NCBI GenBank assembly: GCA_900318555.1
Contig: ONKX01000016.1
Location: 1-47,727, forward strand
Reading direction: 5' to 3'
DNA from: an uncultured Prevotellaceae bacterium
Lineage (GTDB): Bacteria > Bacteroidota > Bacteroidia > Bacteroidales > Bacteroidaceae
DNA length: 47,727 nt
Shown here: piece by piece, positions 18,405 through 27,662 of the stretch
Numbering within the stretch: position 1 is the stretch's first letter
How the letters are laid out: each line of letters starts with the position of its first letter
Made by a program: the position numbers and the translations under genes
The notes under the pieces: generated by a model
What the model was told of the DNA's origin: nothing
What the model saw: only the letters and a program-made list of their open reading frames with translations
Database searches by the model: none

Positions 18405-18418
18405 TGATGATGTATTCA

Positions 18419-18592
18419 TTACATTTGAAATATCTCGAGACCGGGGATAAGTTCGAGTTCTAATTCATCGTCGAACGTGGGAGCCATACTAGGATCATTT
18501 TGGTCACCGGCATTAGGTCCACTGCCTGCCAACAACTGTATGGTGGCCAATGGATAGACGCTCATTGCGGGTTTGATATATGACTTTTTCAT
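18419..18592 (-). CDS. 57-residue peptide linked to the C10 protease
   Basis: It starts 4 nt after the protease stop and reads MKKSYIKPAMSVYPL, then IQLLAGSGPNAG, ending in an acidic-hydrophobic tail (DDELELELIPGLEIFQM). I recognise the pattern MKK.Y..P...LLAGSG as common in unannotated small Bacteroidales proteins, but not a function. The LLAGS segment could be a double-glycine-like processing site, giving a ~24-residue leader and a ~33-residue peptide. It could instead be an inhibitor of the protease, as small genes beside speB-type proteases sometimes are. Both are guesses. Conservation of the same frame in the second copy, with few changes, supports it as a real gene. Confidence 0.65.
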   Translation of the reverse strand: MKKSYIKPAMSVYPLATIQLLAGSGPNAGDQNDPSMAPTFDDELELELIPGLEIFQM

Positions 18593-18596
18593 AACC

Positions 18597-21407
18597 TTAT
18601 TTCTTTATAAACAGTTTACCATTCTTGATATACACACCCTTGGTGGGATTCTCGACGCGACGGCCCTGCAGGTCGTACCACACATCAGACATCATATCTC
18701 TGACATCAGACATCGTTTCAATTCCCGTCGTACCGCCACCATTGCCAATGCTTAGGCTGCTGACAGTTGAATCGTAGGTACCAGACTTGAAGTATGCACG
18801 GAAAGGAGCACAGCCATCGTCCAGCACGAACAGATTGCCATCGTCATTGATAGTATAGATGTCGGAAGTGGCATCTTTCACAGTTGTGCCGATAAAGCGG
18901 TAGTTAGTACCTGTAACGGAGTGCATTTCGCCATTTTTATGAACGGTGACATTCTGACCGATGAACTTGATGGTCTTGCCGCTGAGATTGTAGGCATCAC
19001 CCCAGTGGTCGCCGGGCAGGGCAACGATATACGGTGTGTTGGCCTTCATCTCGTCCGCGAAGCCGAAGTTGACCACTCCGGGCTCATCGCTGACGAACTG
19101 CTTCACCCAGAACTGCTTGTCGGTTTGAGTACTGCTGTGGAACCAGTCGATGATTGTTTCATCAGCCTTCACAAATGATACGTCGTAAGGCAGCATGATG
19201 GTGTTCCAGCCATTGGTACCATCCGCCCAGCGGTTGTTGTTATAGGTGAACACAATGTTCGTAGCCGTAAAATCAACGGGAGAATAGAAGTCGGAACCAT
19301 CAGTCAATTCAATATTAGTGGCAGTATATGATGAGCCGCTCTTGACAACGACGTTACCAACACCAATAGGAGACTCATCTCCATCACCAATAATAAACAG
19401 GCAGTTGGGTTCAGCACTCGTAGCAGACGTAATGCCCGATCCCGACATATCTACCGCTAATATGTCGTCTAACGCGTTATAGTTAGTCCCAACAGCCTTG
19501 GTGGAAGTCTTTGTACCGTCAGCCTGATAAGCAAATATTCCAGGTAAGAAACTGAAAGCGCTTCCGATATTAGTTTCTGTCGTTAAAGCACCAGCCTTTT
19601 GGTAGAACGTAGAGAATTGGTAGTTTAAGTTTAAAGGATAGTCTGGTGCTTTAAACATAAAGTCATAGCTGCCACCAGCAGGTATCCAAATATTAATCCA
19701 ATTATAATAATAATAATCTGGATAAGCCACAGGACGCATAAAGACTACGAATGTACCATAATAGTTTGCTGTAGCAGACGGATTGGTTATGGTGATAACA
19801 GCATTGATGTCTTTATCATTAGCAGTACCATATACTTCTGTCAATCCTGCATTGGCATTCTCTATGGATTTGACAGAAACCGTCAAGTCTATATCATCAC
19901 TTGTCGGCAAACCACCGCCTCCAGCTGTAATGGTAATAGTTTTCCTTACCACGCCATCCGTATAATAATTACCATATTGGGTGGGATAGAAGAACACCAA
20001 ATTATAAGTGCCTGCACTGCTAAAAGCGGCTTTCACGGTACAATTCTTAGTTCCCCAAGCAGCAATCTCAAAGAGGCTGCCGGCAAGCAGACCAAAACCA
20101 TAAGGTTCGCTATCACCGTACCTAATACCAACATAGATATCACCACTAAACTCTTGATTCGTATTGTTAGTGACGTTTAACGTGATGTCCACCTCCTCGC
20201 CTACGGCTGCTACGTCCACACAAGAGATGCTGCTGCACGTCAGATTAATGTTGTGAGGCTCAACACCTAATACCGTTCCCTCGTCAGAAGGTTTCTGGAG
20301 GCCAATGACGGCAACCTGACCATAATAATATCCGTCGGTGGAACTGCTGCCGCCAATACCCTGCTGGTCGGGGTCAAGGGCAGAGAGCTTAAAGTAGTTG
20401 TCGCTTATGCCTCCCCAGCCCCAGTTGATGTGGAAGAAGTCCTCGCCTTGATAACCGTCACAAACGAATTCGTGACCGCCACCCGACGACTGTCCGCCAT
20501 AAAGAACGGGACGTTTTTGTTTCAATTCGTGATAGATAATCTCAATCCATTCCGCATAGGAATAGACGCTACGTGCAGCCGTCTGAGTGGTAGCATTATA
20601 TCCAAAGCAATTTTTCATAACATTAGCTATAATACTTAGAGAGGCACCCGATTCTGGACCATAGTCCATTTCGACAGCAGCACCGCAATATTGCATGAGC
20701 AGGGCAACGGCGGCTTTTTGCTCATCAGTCTCGCTTCCGGTATATTCTAACTGCATGTTAGCCCAGTCGAAGTCAACAGCAGGTAATGCTGCCACGTTAA
20801 TGCCATAACTTCCAGTGGTATAGCCAGGAATCTCGCCAGTCATATTGGCAAACTGGTGATAGTACATCGCCTGAGCCATCGCAGTGGCAACACAACCTGT
20901 GACAGATTTTTCACCACTTGTGTACTCCGGACAATTGTCATTGTAAGGAGAACCTTGGTTCCAATGCGTCTTTACCAATGGAGCAATGGGCTCCTTGACA
21001 GCTGATGCTGTGCGGCGGGGAAGTGTTGCTATGCCTGTCAGCTGGATGTTGTGCTCGTTCAGCCACGCAATCTCGTCAGCATAACCCTGCAGCCAGGCAC
21101 GCATGTTGCAAGGCATGTTGTCCGGGTCGAGGGAGCCCGTCTCGCTATAGCCCAGAATAGGTGCCGTGCGGTCGTCGTTTGATACGATGACATAGCCTTG
21201 GTTCTGTTCTGCGTTAAACACATAGAGTCCGCTGATGCGTCCCGCCATCTTCAACTGGGGAACCTCAGCCTGACTCCTCTTCATGCCCGACGGCGTCTGT
21301 TGCAGGAATTTCTGAGCCTGTTGCAGTGCCTGCTGGGGCGTCACGTCGCCTGCCGTCATGATGACAGTCATCATCACCGACAGAAGGAGTAGAATTGTTC
21401 TTTTCAT
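18597..21407 (-). CDS. Secreted C10-family (streptopain-like) cysteine protease, copy 1
   Basis: This is a 936-residue exported protease. I chose the start at 21407 (MKRTILLLLSVMMTVIMTAGD) because it gives a clean signal peptide and a 36-nt leader from the predicted promoter. A propeptide with the QGYVIVSNDD motif follows (to about residue 135). The catalytic Cys172 is in VTGCVATAMAQ and His312 in GGGHEFVCDGYQG, followed by FHINWGWGG. After the protease domain are Ig-like/CARDB-type repeats, a beta domain, and a C-terminal tail DLQGRRVENPTKGVYIKNGK typical of secreted Prevotella proteins, which may serve surface sorting. Next to it are the 57-residue peptide gene and a conserved palindrome over its promoter. 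Confidence 0.92.
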   Translation of the reverse strand: MKRTILLLLSVMMTVIMTAGDVTPQQALQQAQKFLQQTPSGMKRSQAEVPQLKMAGRISGLYVFNAEQNQGYVIVSNDDRTAPILGYSETGSLDPDNMPCNMRAWLQGYADEIAWLNEHNIQLTGIATLPRRTASAVKEPIAPLVKTHWNQGSPYNDNCPEYTSGEKSVTGCVATAMAQAMYYHQFANMTGEIPGYTTGSYGINVAALPAVDFDWANMQLEYTGSETDEQKAAVALLMQYCGAAVEMDYGPESGASLSIIANVMKNCFGYNATTQTAARSVYSYAEWIEIIYHELKQKRPVLYGGQSSGGGHEFVCDGYQGEDFFHINWGWGGISDNYFKLSALDPDQQGIGGSSSTDGYYYGQVAVIGLQKPSDEGTVLGVEPHNINLTCSSISCVDVAAVGEEVDITLNVTNNTNQEFSGDIYVGIRYGDSEPYGFGLLAGSLFEIAAWGTKNCTVKAAFSSAGTYNLVFFYPTQYGNYYTDGVVRKTITITAGGGGLPTSDDIDLTVSVKSIENANAGLTEVYGTANDKDINAVITITNPSATANYYGTFVVFMRPVAYPDYYYYNWINIWIPAGGSYDFMFKAPDYPLNLNYQFSTFYQKAGALTTETNIGSAFSFLPGIFAYQADGTKTSTKAVGTNYNALDDILAVDMSGSGITSATSAEPNCLFIIGDGDESPIGVGNVVVKSGSSYTATNIELTDGSDFYSPVDFTATNIVFTYNNNRWADGTNGWNTIMLPYDVSFVKADETIIDWFHSSTQTDKQFWVKQFVSDEPGVVNFGFADEMKANTPYIVALPGDHWGDAYNLSGKTIKFIGQNVTVHKNGEMHSVTGTNYRFIGTTVKDATSDIYTINDDGNLFVLDDGCAPFRAYFKSGTYDSTVSSLSIGNGGGTTGIETMSDVRDMMSDVWYDLQGRRVENPTKGVYIKNGKLFIKK

Positions 21408-21443
21408 TGTTTTTTTATTATTGATAGGTTGGGTTGCTGCCTG

Positions 21444-21475
21444 CAAAATTAAAGATAATTAATGACATGTCCAAA
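21444..21475 (-). promoter_or_regulatory. Promoter of the first C10 protease
   Basis: On the - strand, TTTG (21472-21475), a 20-nt gap and TAATTTTG (21444-21451) match the Bacteroidetes housekeeping promoter exactly. The spacing is the same at the second copy (47260-47291). Confidence 0.8.
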
Positions 21476-21495
21476 TTTTTGACCTCAAAATTTGG
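21471..21495. promoter_or_regulatory. Palindrome overlapping the -33 element, candidate operator
   Basis: The arms CCAAATTTT and AAAATTTGG are separated by a short GACCTC-like centre. The left arm contains the -33 CAAA. The palindrome is kept in the second copy (47287-47310), where arms are 10 bp with a 4-nt centre. Confidence 0.6.
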
Positions 21496-21574
21496 TTTTT
21501 CGTTCGACTTAAATTATCTTTTCGCTTTGCGAGAAGACACTTCCGTTCGAAAATAAAAATAAATCAAAATTTAT

Positions 21575-21605
21575 TTTGCATTTTGCTCACTTATTCGTAT
21601 CTTTG
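21575..21605 (+). promoter_or_regulatory. Promoter of the DUF4359-like gene
   Basis: TTTG (21575-21578), a 19-nt gap and TATCTTTG (21598-21605) lie 43 bp before the start at 21649. This is a good Bacteroidetes promoter match. Confidence 0.75.
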
Positions 21606-21648
21606 CAAGGGTAAAGGAATATGGTCAGACGGTGAATAGATAACAAGA

Positions 21649-22074
21649 ATGATAAAGAAGTTCCTCATAGGCATTACGTTGATTATCCTGATAGCAATGG
21701 CTTTGGCAGCAATGACGAAGCCAGAGCGGACTGCTCATTATGACACGCTGAAAAAAGGCCTGACGGTGGTCATAGAAAAAGTAGTGGATAGTCATCCGTT
21801 GCTTCAGCAGTATAATGCCATCAGCACGATGACGGCATTGAACGCAACCGACGAATACCTAAAACGGAACTTCCTGGTCTTCGAACATACGTTCTATAAC
21901 GTTGGAACCATCCTCTACCAGGACATGTTCATCCCCGTATCCATTGGCCTCTTCGGACAGGTCTGGCTGACCGTTGGCGAAGACGATCTGCAACGTCTGG
22001 CCGAACGCCCCGAGGTGATGCAGATACTTGGCATAGAGGATGCACTCAAGCAAATCAAGCACAAACTCCCATGA
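21649..22074 (+). CDS. Small membrane-anchored protein, DUF4359-like
   Basis: The 141 residues start with one hydrophobic segment (about 5-21, FLIGITLIILIAMALAAM), followed by a soluble domain facing the periplasm or an exported domain. The pattern of a short K-rich start, a KPE/H..T motif after the membrane segment and a C-terminal VSIGLFGQVWLT strand resembles DUF4359 proteins of Bacteroides. Function is not known. It has its own promoter and is convergent with the coiled-coil gene that follows, with only 19 bp between stops. Confidence 0.6.
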   Translation: MIKKFLIGITLIILIAMALAAMTKPERTAHYDTLKKGLTVVIEKVVDSHPLLQQYNAISTMTALNATDEYLKRNFLVFEHTFYNVGTILYQDMFIPVSIGLFGQVWLTVGEDDLQRLAERPEVMQILGIEDALKQIKHKLP

Positions 22075-22093
22075 CGTTATTTCCAACAGGTTA

Positions 22094-22459
22094 TCATTTT
22101 TTCTTCATGGCGTCCTCGGCCCATTTCATTCTAAGACGGGCTTTGTCGCGGGCATCCTTGGCCCAGCTGAGGCGAAGGCGGGCTTTCGACATGGCATCAT
22201 CGGCCCAATCGGTATACATCCGCGACCGCCTGAGATCCTTTTCCTCGGCATACTTATTAGCCTGACGGGTATATTTCTCTGCCTCTTCCGTCAGTCTCTG
22301 TGCTTCACGCTCATACTGTTCCGCCTGCTCATTATACCGTTGTGCTTCACGCAAATACTGCTGTGCACGATCAGACTGGGCAAGGGCTGCTAAGGACATA
22401 CTTAGTAACATGCAAGCCAGTAATAATATTCTTTTGATTACTTTCAACATAGCGTTCAT
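22094..22459 (-). CDS. Exported coiled-coil protein with 14-residue repeats
   Basis: The 121 residues have a signal peptide (LLLACMLLSMSLAALAQ; the start may be M4 at 22450). An all-helical, highly charged domain follows, with heptads rich in Q, E, R and A. The C-terminal half repeats a 14-residue unit: WADDAMSKARLRLS, WAKDARDKARLRMK, WAEDAMKKK. It is probably a periplasmic coiled coil. I do not recognise a family. A hairpin at 22482-22524 separates it from the large operon upstream, so it may be expressed alone or by read-through. Confidence 0.65.
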   Translation of the reverse strand: MNAMLKVIKRILLLACMLLSMSLAALAQSDRAQQYLREAQRYNEQAEQYEREAQRLTEEAEKYTRQANKYAEEKDLRRSRMYTDWADDAMSKARLRLSWAKDARDKARLRMKWAEDAMKKK

Positions 22460-22481
22460 TTGCTTCTTTTTAACAAAACAG

Positions 22482-22524
22482 AGCTGCCCTTCTCACAATG
22501 AAAAATCACCAGAGAAGGACAGCT
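22482..22524. terminator. Hairpin terminator at the end of the kinase/FHA operon
   Basis: The arms AGCTGCCCTTCTC and GAGAAGGACAGCT are 17 bp apart, with one mismatch (an 18-nt loop-side gap). On the - strand it is followed by CTGTTTTGTT. It lies 35 bp past the last operon gene. Confidence 0.75.
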
Positions 22525-22558
22525 ATTTATTAATTTACTAAATAATCATTACACAAAA

Positions 22559-24730
22559 TCAATTACACTTTACAAGTATCAACTTGCCTTGCTTGAACAG
22601 GGCCTCACCTTCTTGCTTGGAAACGCGGTCAGACTGAGGTTGTGCAGATTGCTTCGTATCGGAAATCATACTTGGCGCAGAAGATTGTATATGTCCCTGA
22701 TAAGAATCTGGATTGCCCAATGTCTTGCCTGAAACGATGGCCCAGGTACAGATTGAGAATTGAGATTCATCACGAGTGATTTGTTTGTCTCCCCAGGCAG
22801 AATAAACGGTATCGGAGGTTCCCATTCCCAATTCGTTATTCTGGATGGCAAAATAGATACGGTAGCGGAAATACCATCTGGACCAATCGTGAACACCTGT
22901 ACTTTCGTTAAAATAGAGATAATACGATGTGGCACTATACTTGGACGTTATGGTATAAAACCAATAGTTGGAGTTGTATTTGAAATCGGACAAAGCTGCC
23001 ATGGGAAGCGTAGAGGACCTCGTCTTAAACTCATACCTATTCAGTTCACCTTGATTCCCGCTGCTGTCGAAGCCGACACTGCACAAAACATAATTGGTGT
23101 TAGCCGAATACGAATCACCTCCTCTATAGAAAACATTATTGTTGAGATCGCTTGCATTTATTTCATCCGTTTTTATCAGGTCTGCAACGATTTCTGCATC
23201 AGGCTTGGAACTGATGTCCGTTTTCTTGTAGGCCTTGAAGTAGCCTTTCGAAACTTTTGTATCTACATTCCAATCAGTAACACAACCATCAGTATATGCA
23301 AGGAATTTATTGGGCACGAACTTACAATTAGCGATGGTGTTTGACTTTTCGGTTATCCACATGTCAACATCGAAATCCCAATAGTTATTTCCTTCTTCCA
23401 ATTCAAGGGTATAAGTGATTTTTCCAACAGTAACGCTACCTGAGGCTTTTTTGCTACCCTCATTTTTCTTCTGATAAGACATCGAAATACCGATATCCTT
23501 AAAGTCTTTCACCATTTGGTCCAATGTTGGATAAGGATCTGGAAGAGCTGTCTTGTCAATCCTAAACGTATAATATACGGGCTTATCTCCAAGATATAAG
23601 TCATAGAATGGGATTCCGCAATAAGTGAGGTATTTAAGACTCTCGTTACTGGATGCAAAAAACATAACAGTTTTTTCATGATTCGGGTCAGAAGAATCAT
23701 CATAAGCTTTATACAGACTGACCAACTTGTTTTTAATGGTCTCGTAGGAGTCAGTCTTCAGATTGACACCTTCAACAATACCGAACGGTTTCTCCAGTAA
23801 GTCTTTTAATGTTACTTCTTGCATCGTAGCAACCCGTGTCCAACCATTACTGCTATAGTTTGAGGCAGTGGGGATAGTGAAGTAGCCGCTTGTACCTGAT
23901 TTCAGATTGTTGCCATTGAAGGTACGGGTATAAATGTCATTACCACTCTTTACTGTAATTTTGTTGTTTGATGTAGGATTTTTGAAATGACCATAAACAT
24001 ACGGTGTGTAGCTGCCATTCACTTTTAGACTGACTTCATGATTGGTTACCTCTGTGAAACTTGCTTCGCTTGTAGACCAATTGAACGCATAACAATACCT
24101 GATGTCATTATCAACACCGGGCAAAGTGACGGTAGCTCCATTAGTACCGTTGAAACGCATACGCCAGAAATAAGGAGTCAGCGTTGCCTTAATTGAAAAA
24201 GTTGTTTCTGTTGTTGAGTATGTGGCAGTTGTCGTAGTGTAGACGGCTGTCTGATCTGACAAGTCGAGAGGGGTAGCATTCCAAGCAATCTCTGTATGTC
24301 TGACCAACGATCCATTGTTATAAATATCGAAGCATCCTGTATCCGAATTGAAATGGTAGTAGTCACCATTTTCCTGTTGGAAATAGTACAGTTCACACGT
24401 TCCAGATCTTGATTGGGAGTTGAATTCGCTTGTAGAATACATTACCCATCCGTTAGAACCAAGGACCAAGAAACCCTGATAATACGACGAACCACTCTTA
24501 AACCTCGCCAAAATAGTAGCTCCATTATTCCAATTGTAGGTCACAGCACGTGTAGTGCCTTGGTCATAGCCAGGCGCCTCGCAGATAAAGTCAACATCTT
24601 GCACATAAAATCCGTTTTCCATCTTAACCACCTTGGGTTCAGACATGGAATCCTCGCTTGTACATGCAGTCAGGCCTATAAGCATGGAGAGAGCCAGACT
24701 GAGCACGATAAATATATTTTTCTTTTTCAT
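22559..24730 (-). CDS. Large surface lipoprotein of unknown function
   Basis: About 723 residues. The start at 24730 (MKKKNIFIVLSLALSML) gives a lipoprotein signal with lipobox LTAC, Cys23. Behind it are acidic and Ser residues (TSEDSMSE), typical of Bacteroidetes surface lipoprotein export. The rest is Tyr-, Asn- and Thr-rich beta sequence. A segment with KSGNDIYTRTF, SGYFTIPTASNYSSNGWT recalls domains in Prevotella fimbrillin-like or adhesin proteins. A KQEGEALFKQGK motif sits near the C-terminus. No enzyme motif was found. It is the last gene of the operon and a plausible end product that the kinases control, but that is only an inference from position. Confidence 0.75.
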   Translation of the reverse strand: MKKKNIFIVLSLALSMLIGLTACTSEDSMSEPKVVKMENGFYVQDVDFICEAPGYDQGTTRAVTYNWNNGATILARFKSGSSYYQGFLVLGSNGWVMYSTSEFNSQSRSGTCELYYFQQENGDYYHFNSDTGCFDIYNNGSLVRHTEIAWNATPLDLSDQTAVYTTTTATYSTTETTFSIKATLTPYFWRMRFNGTNGATVTLPGVDNDIRYCYAFNWSTSEASFTEVTNHEVSLKVNGSYTPYVYGHFKNPTSNNKITVKSGNDIYTRTFNGNNLKSGTSGYFTIPTASNYSSNGWTRVATMQEVTLKDLLEKPFGIVEGVNLKTDSYETIKNKLVSLYKAYDDSSDPNHEKTVMFFASSNESLKYLTYCGIPFYDLYLGDKPVYYTFRIDKTALPDPYPTLDQMVKDFKDIGISMSYQKKNEGSKKASGSVTVGKITYTLELEEGNNYWDFDVDMWITEKSNTIANCKFVPNKFLAYTDGCVTDWNVDTKVSKGYFKAYKKTDISSKPDAEIVADLIKTDEINASDLNNNVFYRGGDSYSANTNYVLCSVGFDSSGNQGELNRYEFKTRSSTLPMAALSDFKYNSNYWFYTITSKYSATSYYLYFNESTGVHDWSRWYFRYRIYFAIQNNELGMGTSDTVYSAWGDKQITRDESQFSICTWAIVSGKTLGNPDSYQGHIQSSAPSMISDTKQSAQPQSDRVSKQEGEALFKQGKLILVKCN

Positions 24731-24749
24731 TGTTGTCATTTTTTAGGGT

Positions 24750-25724
24750 TTACTTATTATTCAAGTTATCATCGTCACCATATTCGTCGCGTCCGATATA
24801 GCCATCGTCCTGTGCGCCTTCCTGCGCAACGCTAACAGTCTTAGTGCCGCTGTTGGCCCCCTTGATGGTAATGGTAGCCGAGCGACTACTGGTTGAGCTG
24901 TTGGCAGCGGCTGTCACTTTTATTGTTCCGTTGTTGCTATCTGACGTCGGAGATACCGTACACCATGACTGATCGGACGAGACAGTCCATGAGTCGTTGG
25001 ATGTTACAGTGATATTCTTTGTCTCTCCTGCTGCAGCAAAAGATAGAGATGATGGACTCACGTCAAGTGTATAGGTAATCTGTTTGGCGTCCTGATTGAC
25101 TGTAATAGTCTTTGATAACAAACCTCCTTCTCCTAACACCTCAATGGTAGCACTACGACTGGTAGTATTCGGATTCTCTGCTACATTCACTGTAACATTA
25201 GCATTGTTAGAGCCAGACGACGGACTGACAGTACACCAACTCTCATTGCTCTTCACAGTCCAAGAAACATTTGACGTGATGCTGAACGAATTGCTTCCAC
25301 CAGAAGACGCAAAGTTCAACTTTGATGGACTGATGCCCAAGAACGGATCAGGATCGGGAGTTGAACCACTAGCCTTCTCTGTTACTGTGACTCTTGCTGA
25401 TACTGTGCCTGTATCGTCCGTAAAGGTAATAATAGCCTGTCTGTTTGCACCAGTATTGTTTGGAGAATTAACAGCAATTTCAATCTCTCTTCCACCAGAT
25501 GCTCTGTTTGGATTTATACTCAACCAAATGCCAGAGCTACTGGCAGTCCATGAGGTATTGGAGGTTACCATAATTTTCGCAGATCCGTTAGGCTCGAGGG
25601 TAACGGAAGTAGGACTTACTGACAGTTTCACTCCTTCACCACCTGCAGAGTCTCCTCCACAATTTACTAAGAAGAGCACTGCACATAGTCCAGTTAGCAC
25701 GCTTAAAATTGTATTTTTCTTCAT
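24750..25724 (-). CDS. Lipoprotein with three BACON domains
   Basis: The 324 residues have the lipobox FLVNC (Cys22). Three BACON domains follow at about 32-115, 125-212 and 218-300. Each has the pattern L.VSP....F...G......I.SN.SW.......W.......G......V.....N......R.A.I......G. with a closing strand such as KTVSVAQEG. BACON domains are Ig-like, common in Bacteroidetes surface proteins, and often bind glycans or mucins or act as spacers. A short acidic tail ends the protein (YGDDDNLNNK). It lies 19 bp upstream of the large lipoprotein gene, so the two products may form one surface complex. Confidence 0.88.
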   Translation of the reverse strand: MKKNTILSVLTGLCAVLFLVNCGGDSAGGEGVKLSVSPTSVTLEPNGSAKIMVTSNTSWTASSSGIWLSINPNRASGGREIEIAVNSPNNTGANRQAIITFTDDTGTVSARVTVTEKASGSTPDPDPFLGISPSKLNFASSGGSNSFSITSNVSWTVKSNESWCTVSPSSGSNNANVTVNVAENPNTTSRSATIEVLGEGGLLSKTITVNQDAKQITYTLDVSPSSLSFAAAGETKNITVTSNDSWTVSSDQSWCTVSPTSDSNNGTIKVTAAANSSTSSRSATITIKGANSGTKTVSVAQEGAQDDGYIGRDEYGDDDNLNNK

Positions 25725-25747
25725 AATACTATAGAATTAATTAGATT

Positions 25748-26635
25748 TTAGAAAATATATCCTACGTTGACACCAAAGTTGTAGTTTTTATAGTTGCCAA
25801 AGCCCATCTGATAGTCAGCACCAATGGCATAGTGTTTTGCAATAACAAGTCTTAGTCCTGCCTGACCACCCATCTGGAATGCCGAATAGATATCGGAGAA
25901 CTTCATGTCAGCAAGAGTGGGAAGCGTACGCTTCATATTACCACCAACATTGATGCTGAAGCAGGGGCCGGCAAGTAACTGCAAGGCAAATGATTCGGAG
26001 AGCTTGAAATTAAACAAGGTCTGAACAGGAATGTCGACAAACTGGAAGTCACCCTTCTCATCGCGATAGAAATCGGAGTATTTATATCCCTTCGTAGCGA
26101 AGAATATTCCAACCTGCGCTCCGATGAGGTCGGTAAACATATAGGCTCCAGTTGCACCAATGTTAAAGCCCGTCACCCACTTGGTATCATTGTCATATCC
26201 TGCGCCCAAATCGCTGGCGGTCGTGAAGTTCACTCCACCATGTATGCCGATGAAGAGACGCTTTTTTGTCAGTTCCAGGACATAGATATTCATGAGATAC
26301 ACCCTGTTGCTCTTTACATCTTGCACGCCGAAGTCGTTGAAGACTACTTCCTTAGGCTCGTAGCCTTGCTTGTAGATGGTGAGCTTACGGTCGCCATTGG
26401 TCATGTAGGCCCAGACTTCAGCACCGTTACGCCTTACTTCGAAAGCACCCGATACACTGTCAATCTTGGCACCCTGGATTTTTACCAGGGCACAAATCTC
26501 GTTGTCCCAGTCGCGAATCTGGTCATCAGCAGCAATAAACTGTGTTGCCTGACCGAACTTCGTTACTTCAATTTCCTGTGAGAAAGCTGTCACAGCAAGC
26601 AGTAACAAACATGATAATAATTGTAATCGTTTCAT
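25748..26635 (-). CDS. Outer-membrane beta-barrel protein with N-terminal PEGA-like domain
   Basis: About 295 residues. The start at 26635 (MKRLQLLSCLLLLAVTAFSQ) yields a signal peptide. The N-terminal part (about 22-130) resembles a PEGA-like domain (GAFEVRRNGAEVWAYMTNGDRKLTIYKQGYEP), an Ig-like module often tied to Ser/Thr kinases. The C-terminal part is an outer-membrane barrel of the PorT/OMP_b-brl type (GIHGGVNFTT, GFNIGATGAYMFTDLIGAQ, ending FGVNVGYIF). It gives the operon an outer-membrane anchor facing the periplasm. Confidence 0.78.
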   Translation of the reverse strand: MKRLQLLSCLLLLAVTAFSQEIEVTKFGQATQFIAADDQIRDWDNEICALVKIQGAKIDSVSGAFEVRRNGAEVWAYMTNGDRKLTIYKQGYEPKEVVFNDFGVQDVKSNRVYLMNIYVLELTKKRLFIGIHGGVNFTTASDLGAGYDNDTKWVTGFNIGATGAYMFTDLIGAQVGIFFATKGYKYSDFYRDEKGDFQFVDIPVQTLFNFKLSESFALQLLAGPCFSINVGGNMKRTLPTLADMKFSDIYSAFQMGGQAGLRLVIAKHYAIGADYQMGFGNYKNYNFGVNVGYIF

Positions 26636-26663
26636 AATACTTATTGTTTTTAGTTGTTTTGAA

Positions 26664-27662
26664 TTATCTGAATGAACGTTTCTTTGCAGGGATTTCAAAA
26701 TCTAAGATATTGATGATCTTATCCTTGGGCGTAGGCATACCAGCCATCTTGTCCGGCTGCCAAGTACGGACATGGATGATGGGCGGTTCGTCATTCTCAT
26801 GGAACTCCCACAACAGGAACACATATCCGTCATCTTCATAGCGGTCTGATTTCCAGTGCTGGTGAAGCGTAACACCAAAGAAATTTGGATTCTTCTTCGA
26901 CCGCACCACTTCGGGATCGCTGAAGGTTACCTTGATATACTTGTTGCTTCTGAAGGTTTGTTTCAGTCGCGACAGATATTGCTGTTTGTTTTGCGTACGA
27001 TAGACTATCTCCGGACGCATCTTTGGCTGATCGCCCTTGTTGTCGCGCTTCATCACTACAGAGCCCGTAATAATCAGTGCATCGTCGCTGAACACCTGAT
27101 CCAGTGCTTCAATGTCTTTCTCGTCGTAATGGCTGCGGAAATCCTCAACGAATTTCAGTATTTCCTCGCGACGGGCCATATCCACCGCATCACCTTGCTT
27201 GATGATATTGGTGTACACATGGTTGGCCATAGCCATACGTGCACCCGTTATCTCGCCCTGTCGGCTCAGACTGATGGTCAGCTGGCGTTCCCGTTCGCCA
27301 TCATAGTCTTCAATGACAGGGATGACCTTGATAGCGATGTTACGCACCTGATAGCCATTGACGGTAGTGTTGCAGTGCTCAGTAATCTCACTGTCCTCGC
27401 AGACAAAGTGCAGGTTGTTCCACAGTAGCGATAACGAATGTACGGCATTGTCGGTAATCCTTATTCCGCTAAGTTGCAGTTCGCCACCATTTGTCCCAGC
27501 TTTGGTTATCTCAGTCAGGAATTGTGATACGTTGCTCTCAATATTACTCTTCAGACGTGTATCACTCAATCCGTCGGCAATGGAGAATCTTACGTTTTGC
27601 TGTGCAGTGGCCTTCAGGCCAAAACAAGCAAGAAATGTCAATATTGCTGCTAAATATTTCAT
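26664..27662 (-). CDS. Exported protein with C-terminal NTF2-like domain
   Basis: The 332 residues begin with a signal peptide (MKYLAAILTFLACFGLKATAQ). The N-terminal half (about 22-165) is of unknown fold. The C-terminal half has an NTF2/SnoaL-like pattern: FVEDFRSHYDEKDIEALDQVFSDDALI, then ITG, then QQYLSRLKQTFRSN, and FGVTLHQHWKSDRYEDDGYVFLLWEF. Such domains bind small ligands or act as adaptors. Its start overlaps the stop of the upstream gene by 4 nt, so translation is coupled. The role in the system is unknown. Confidence 0.75.
   Translation of the reverse strand: MKYLAAILTFLACFGLKATAQQNVRFSIADGLSDTRLKSNIESNVSQFLTEITKAGTNGGELQLSGIRITDNAVHSLSLLWNNLHFVCEDSEITEHCNTTVNGYQVRNIAIKVIPVIEDYDGERERQLTISLSRQGEITGARMAMANHVYTNIIKQGDAVDMARREEILKFVEDFRSHYDEKDIEALDQVFSDDALIITGSVVMKRDNKGDQPKMRPEIVYRTQNKQQYLSRLKQTFRSNKYIKVTFSDPEVVRSKKNPNFFGVTLHQHWKSDRYEDDGYVFLLWEFHENDEPPIIHVRTWQPDKMAGMPTPKDKIINILDFEIPAKKRSFR

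Larger units (their letters stand above)
18290..21525. repeat. Copy 1 of a ~3.2-kb dispersed duplication (C10 cassette)
   Basis: It matches 44103-47340 in the same orientation. It includes the last codons of asnB, the terminator, the 57-residue peptide gene, the C10 protease gene and its promoter. Both ends and the promoter are nearly identical; the middle of the protease is clearly divergent. Copy 1 lies beside intact asnB and is therefore likely the parent. Confidence 0.88.

Noticed and set aside
18290-21525. Insertion sequence or transposon carrying the C10 cassette
   Set aside because: I found no transposase, no terminal inverted repeats and no clear target-site duplication at either copy. 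The asnB scrap points to plain segmental copying.
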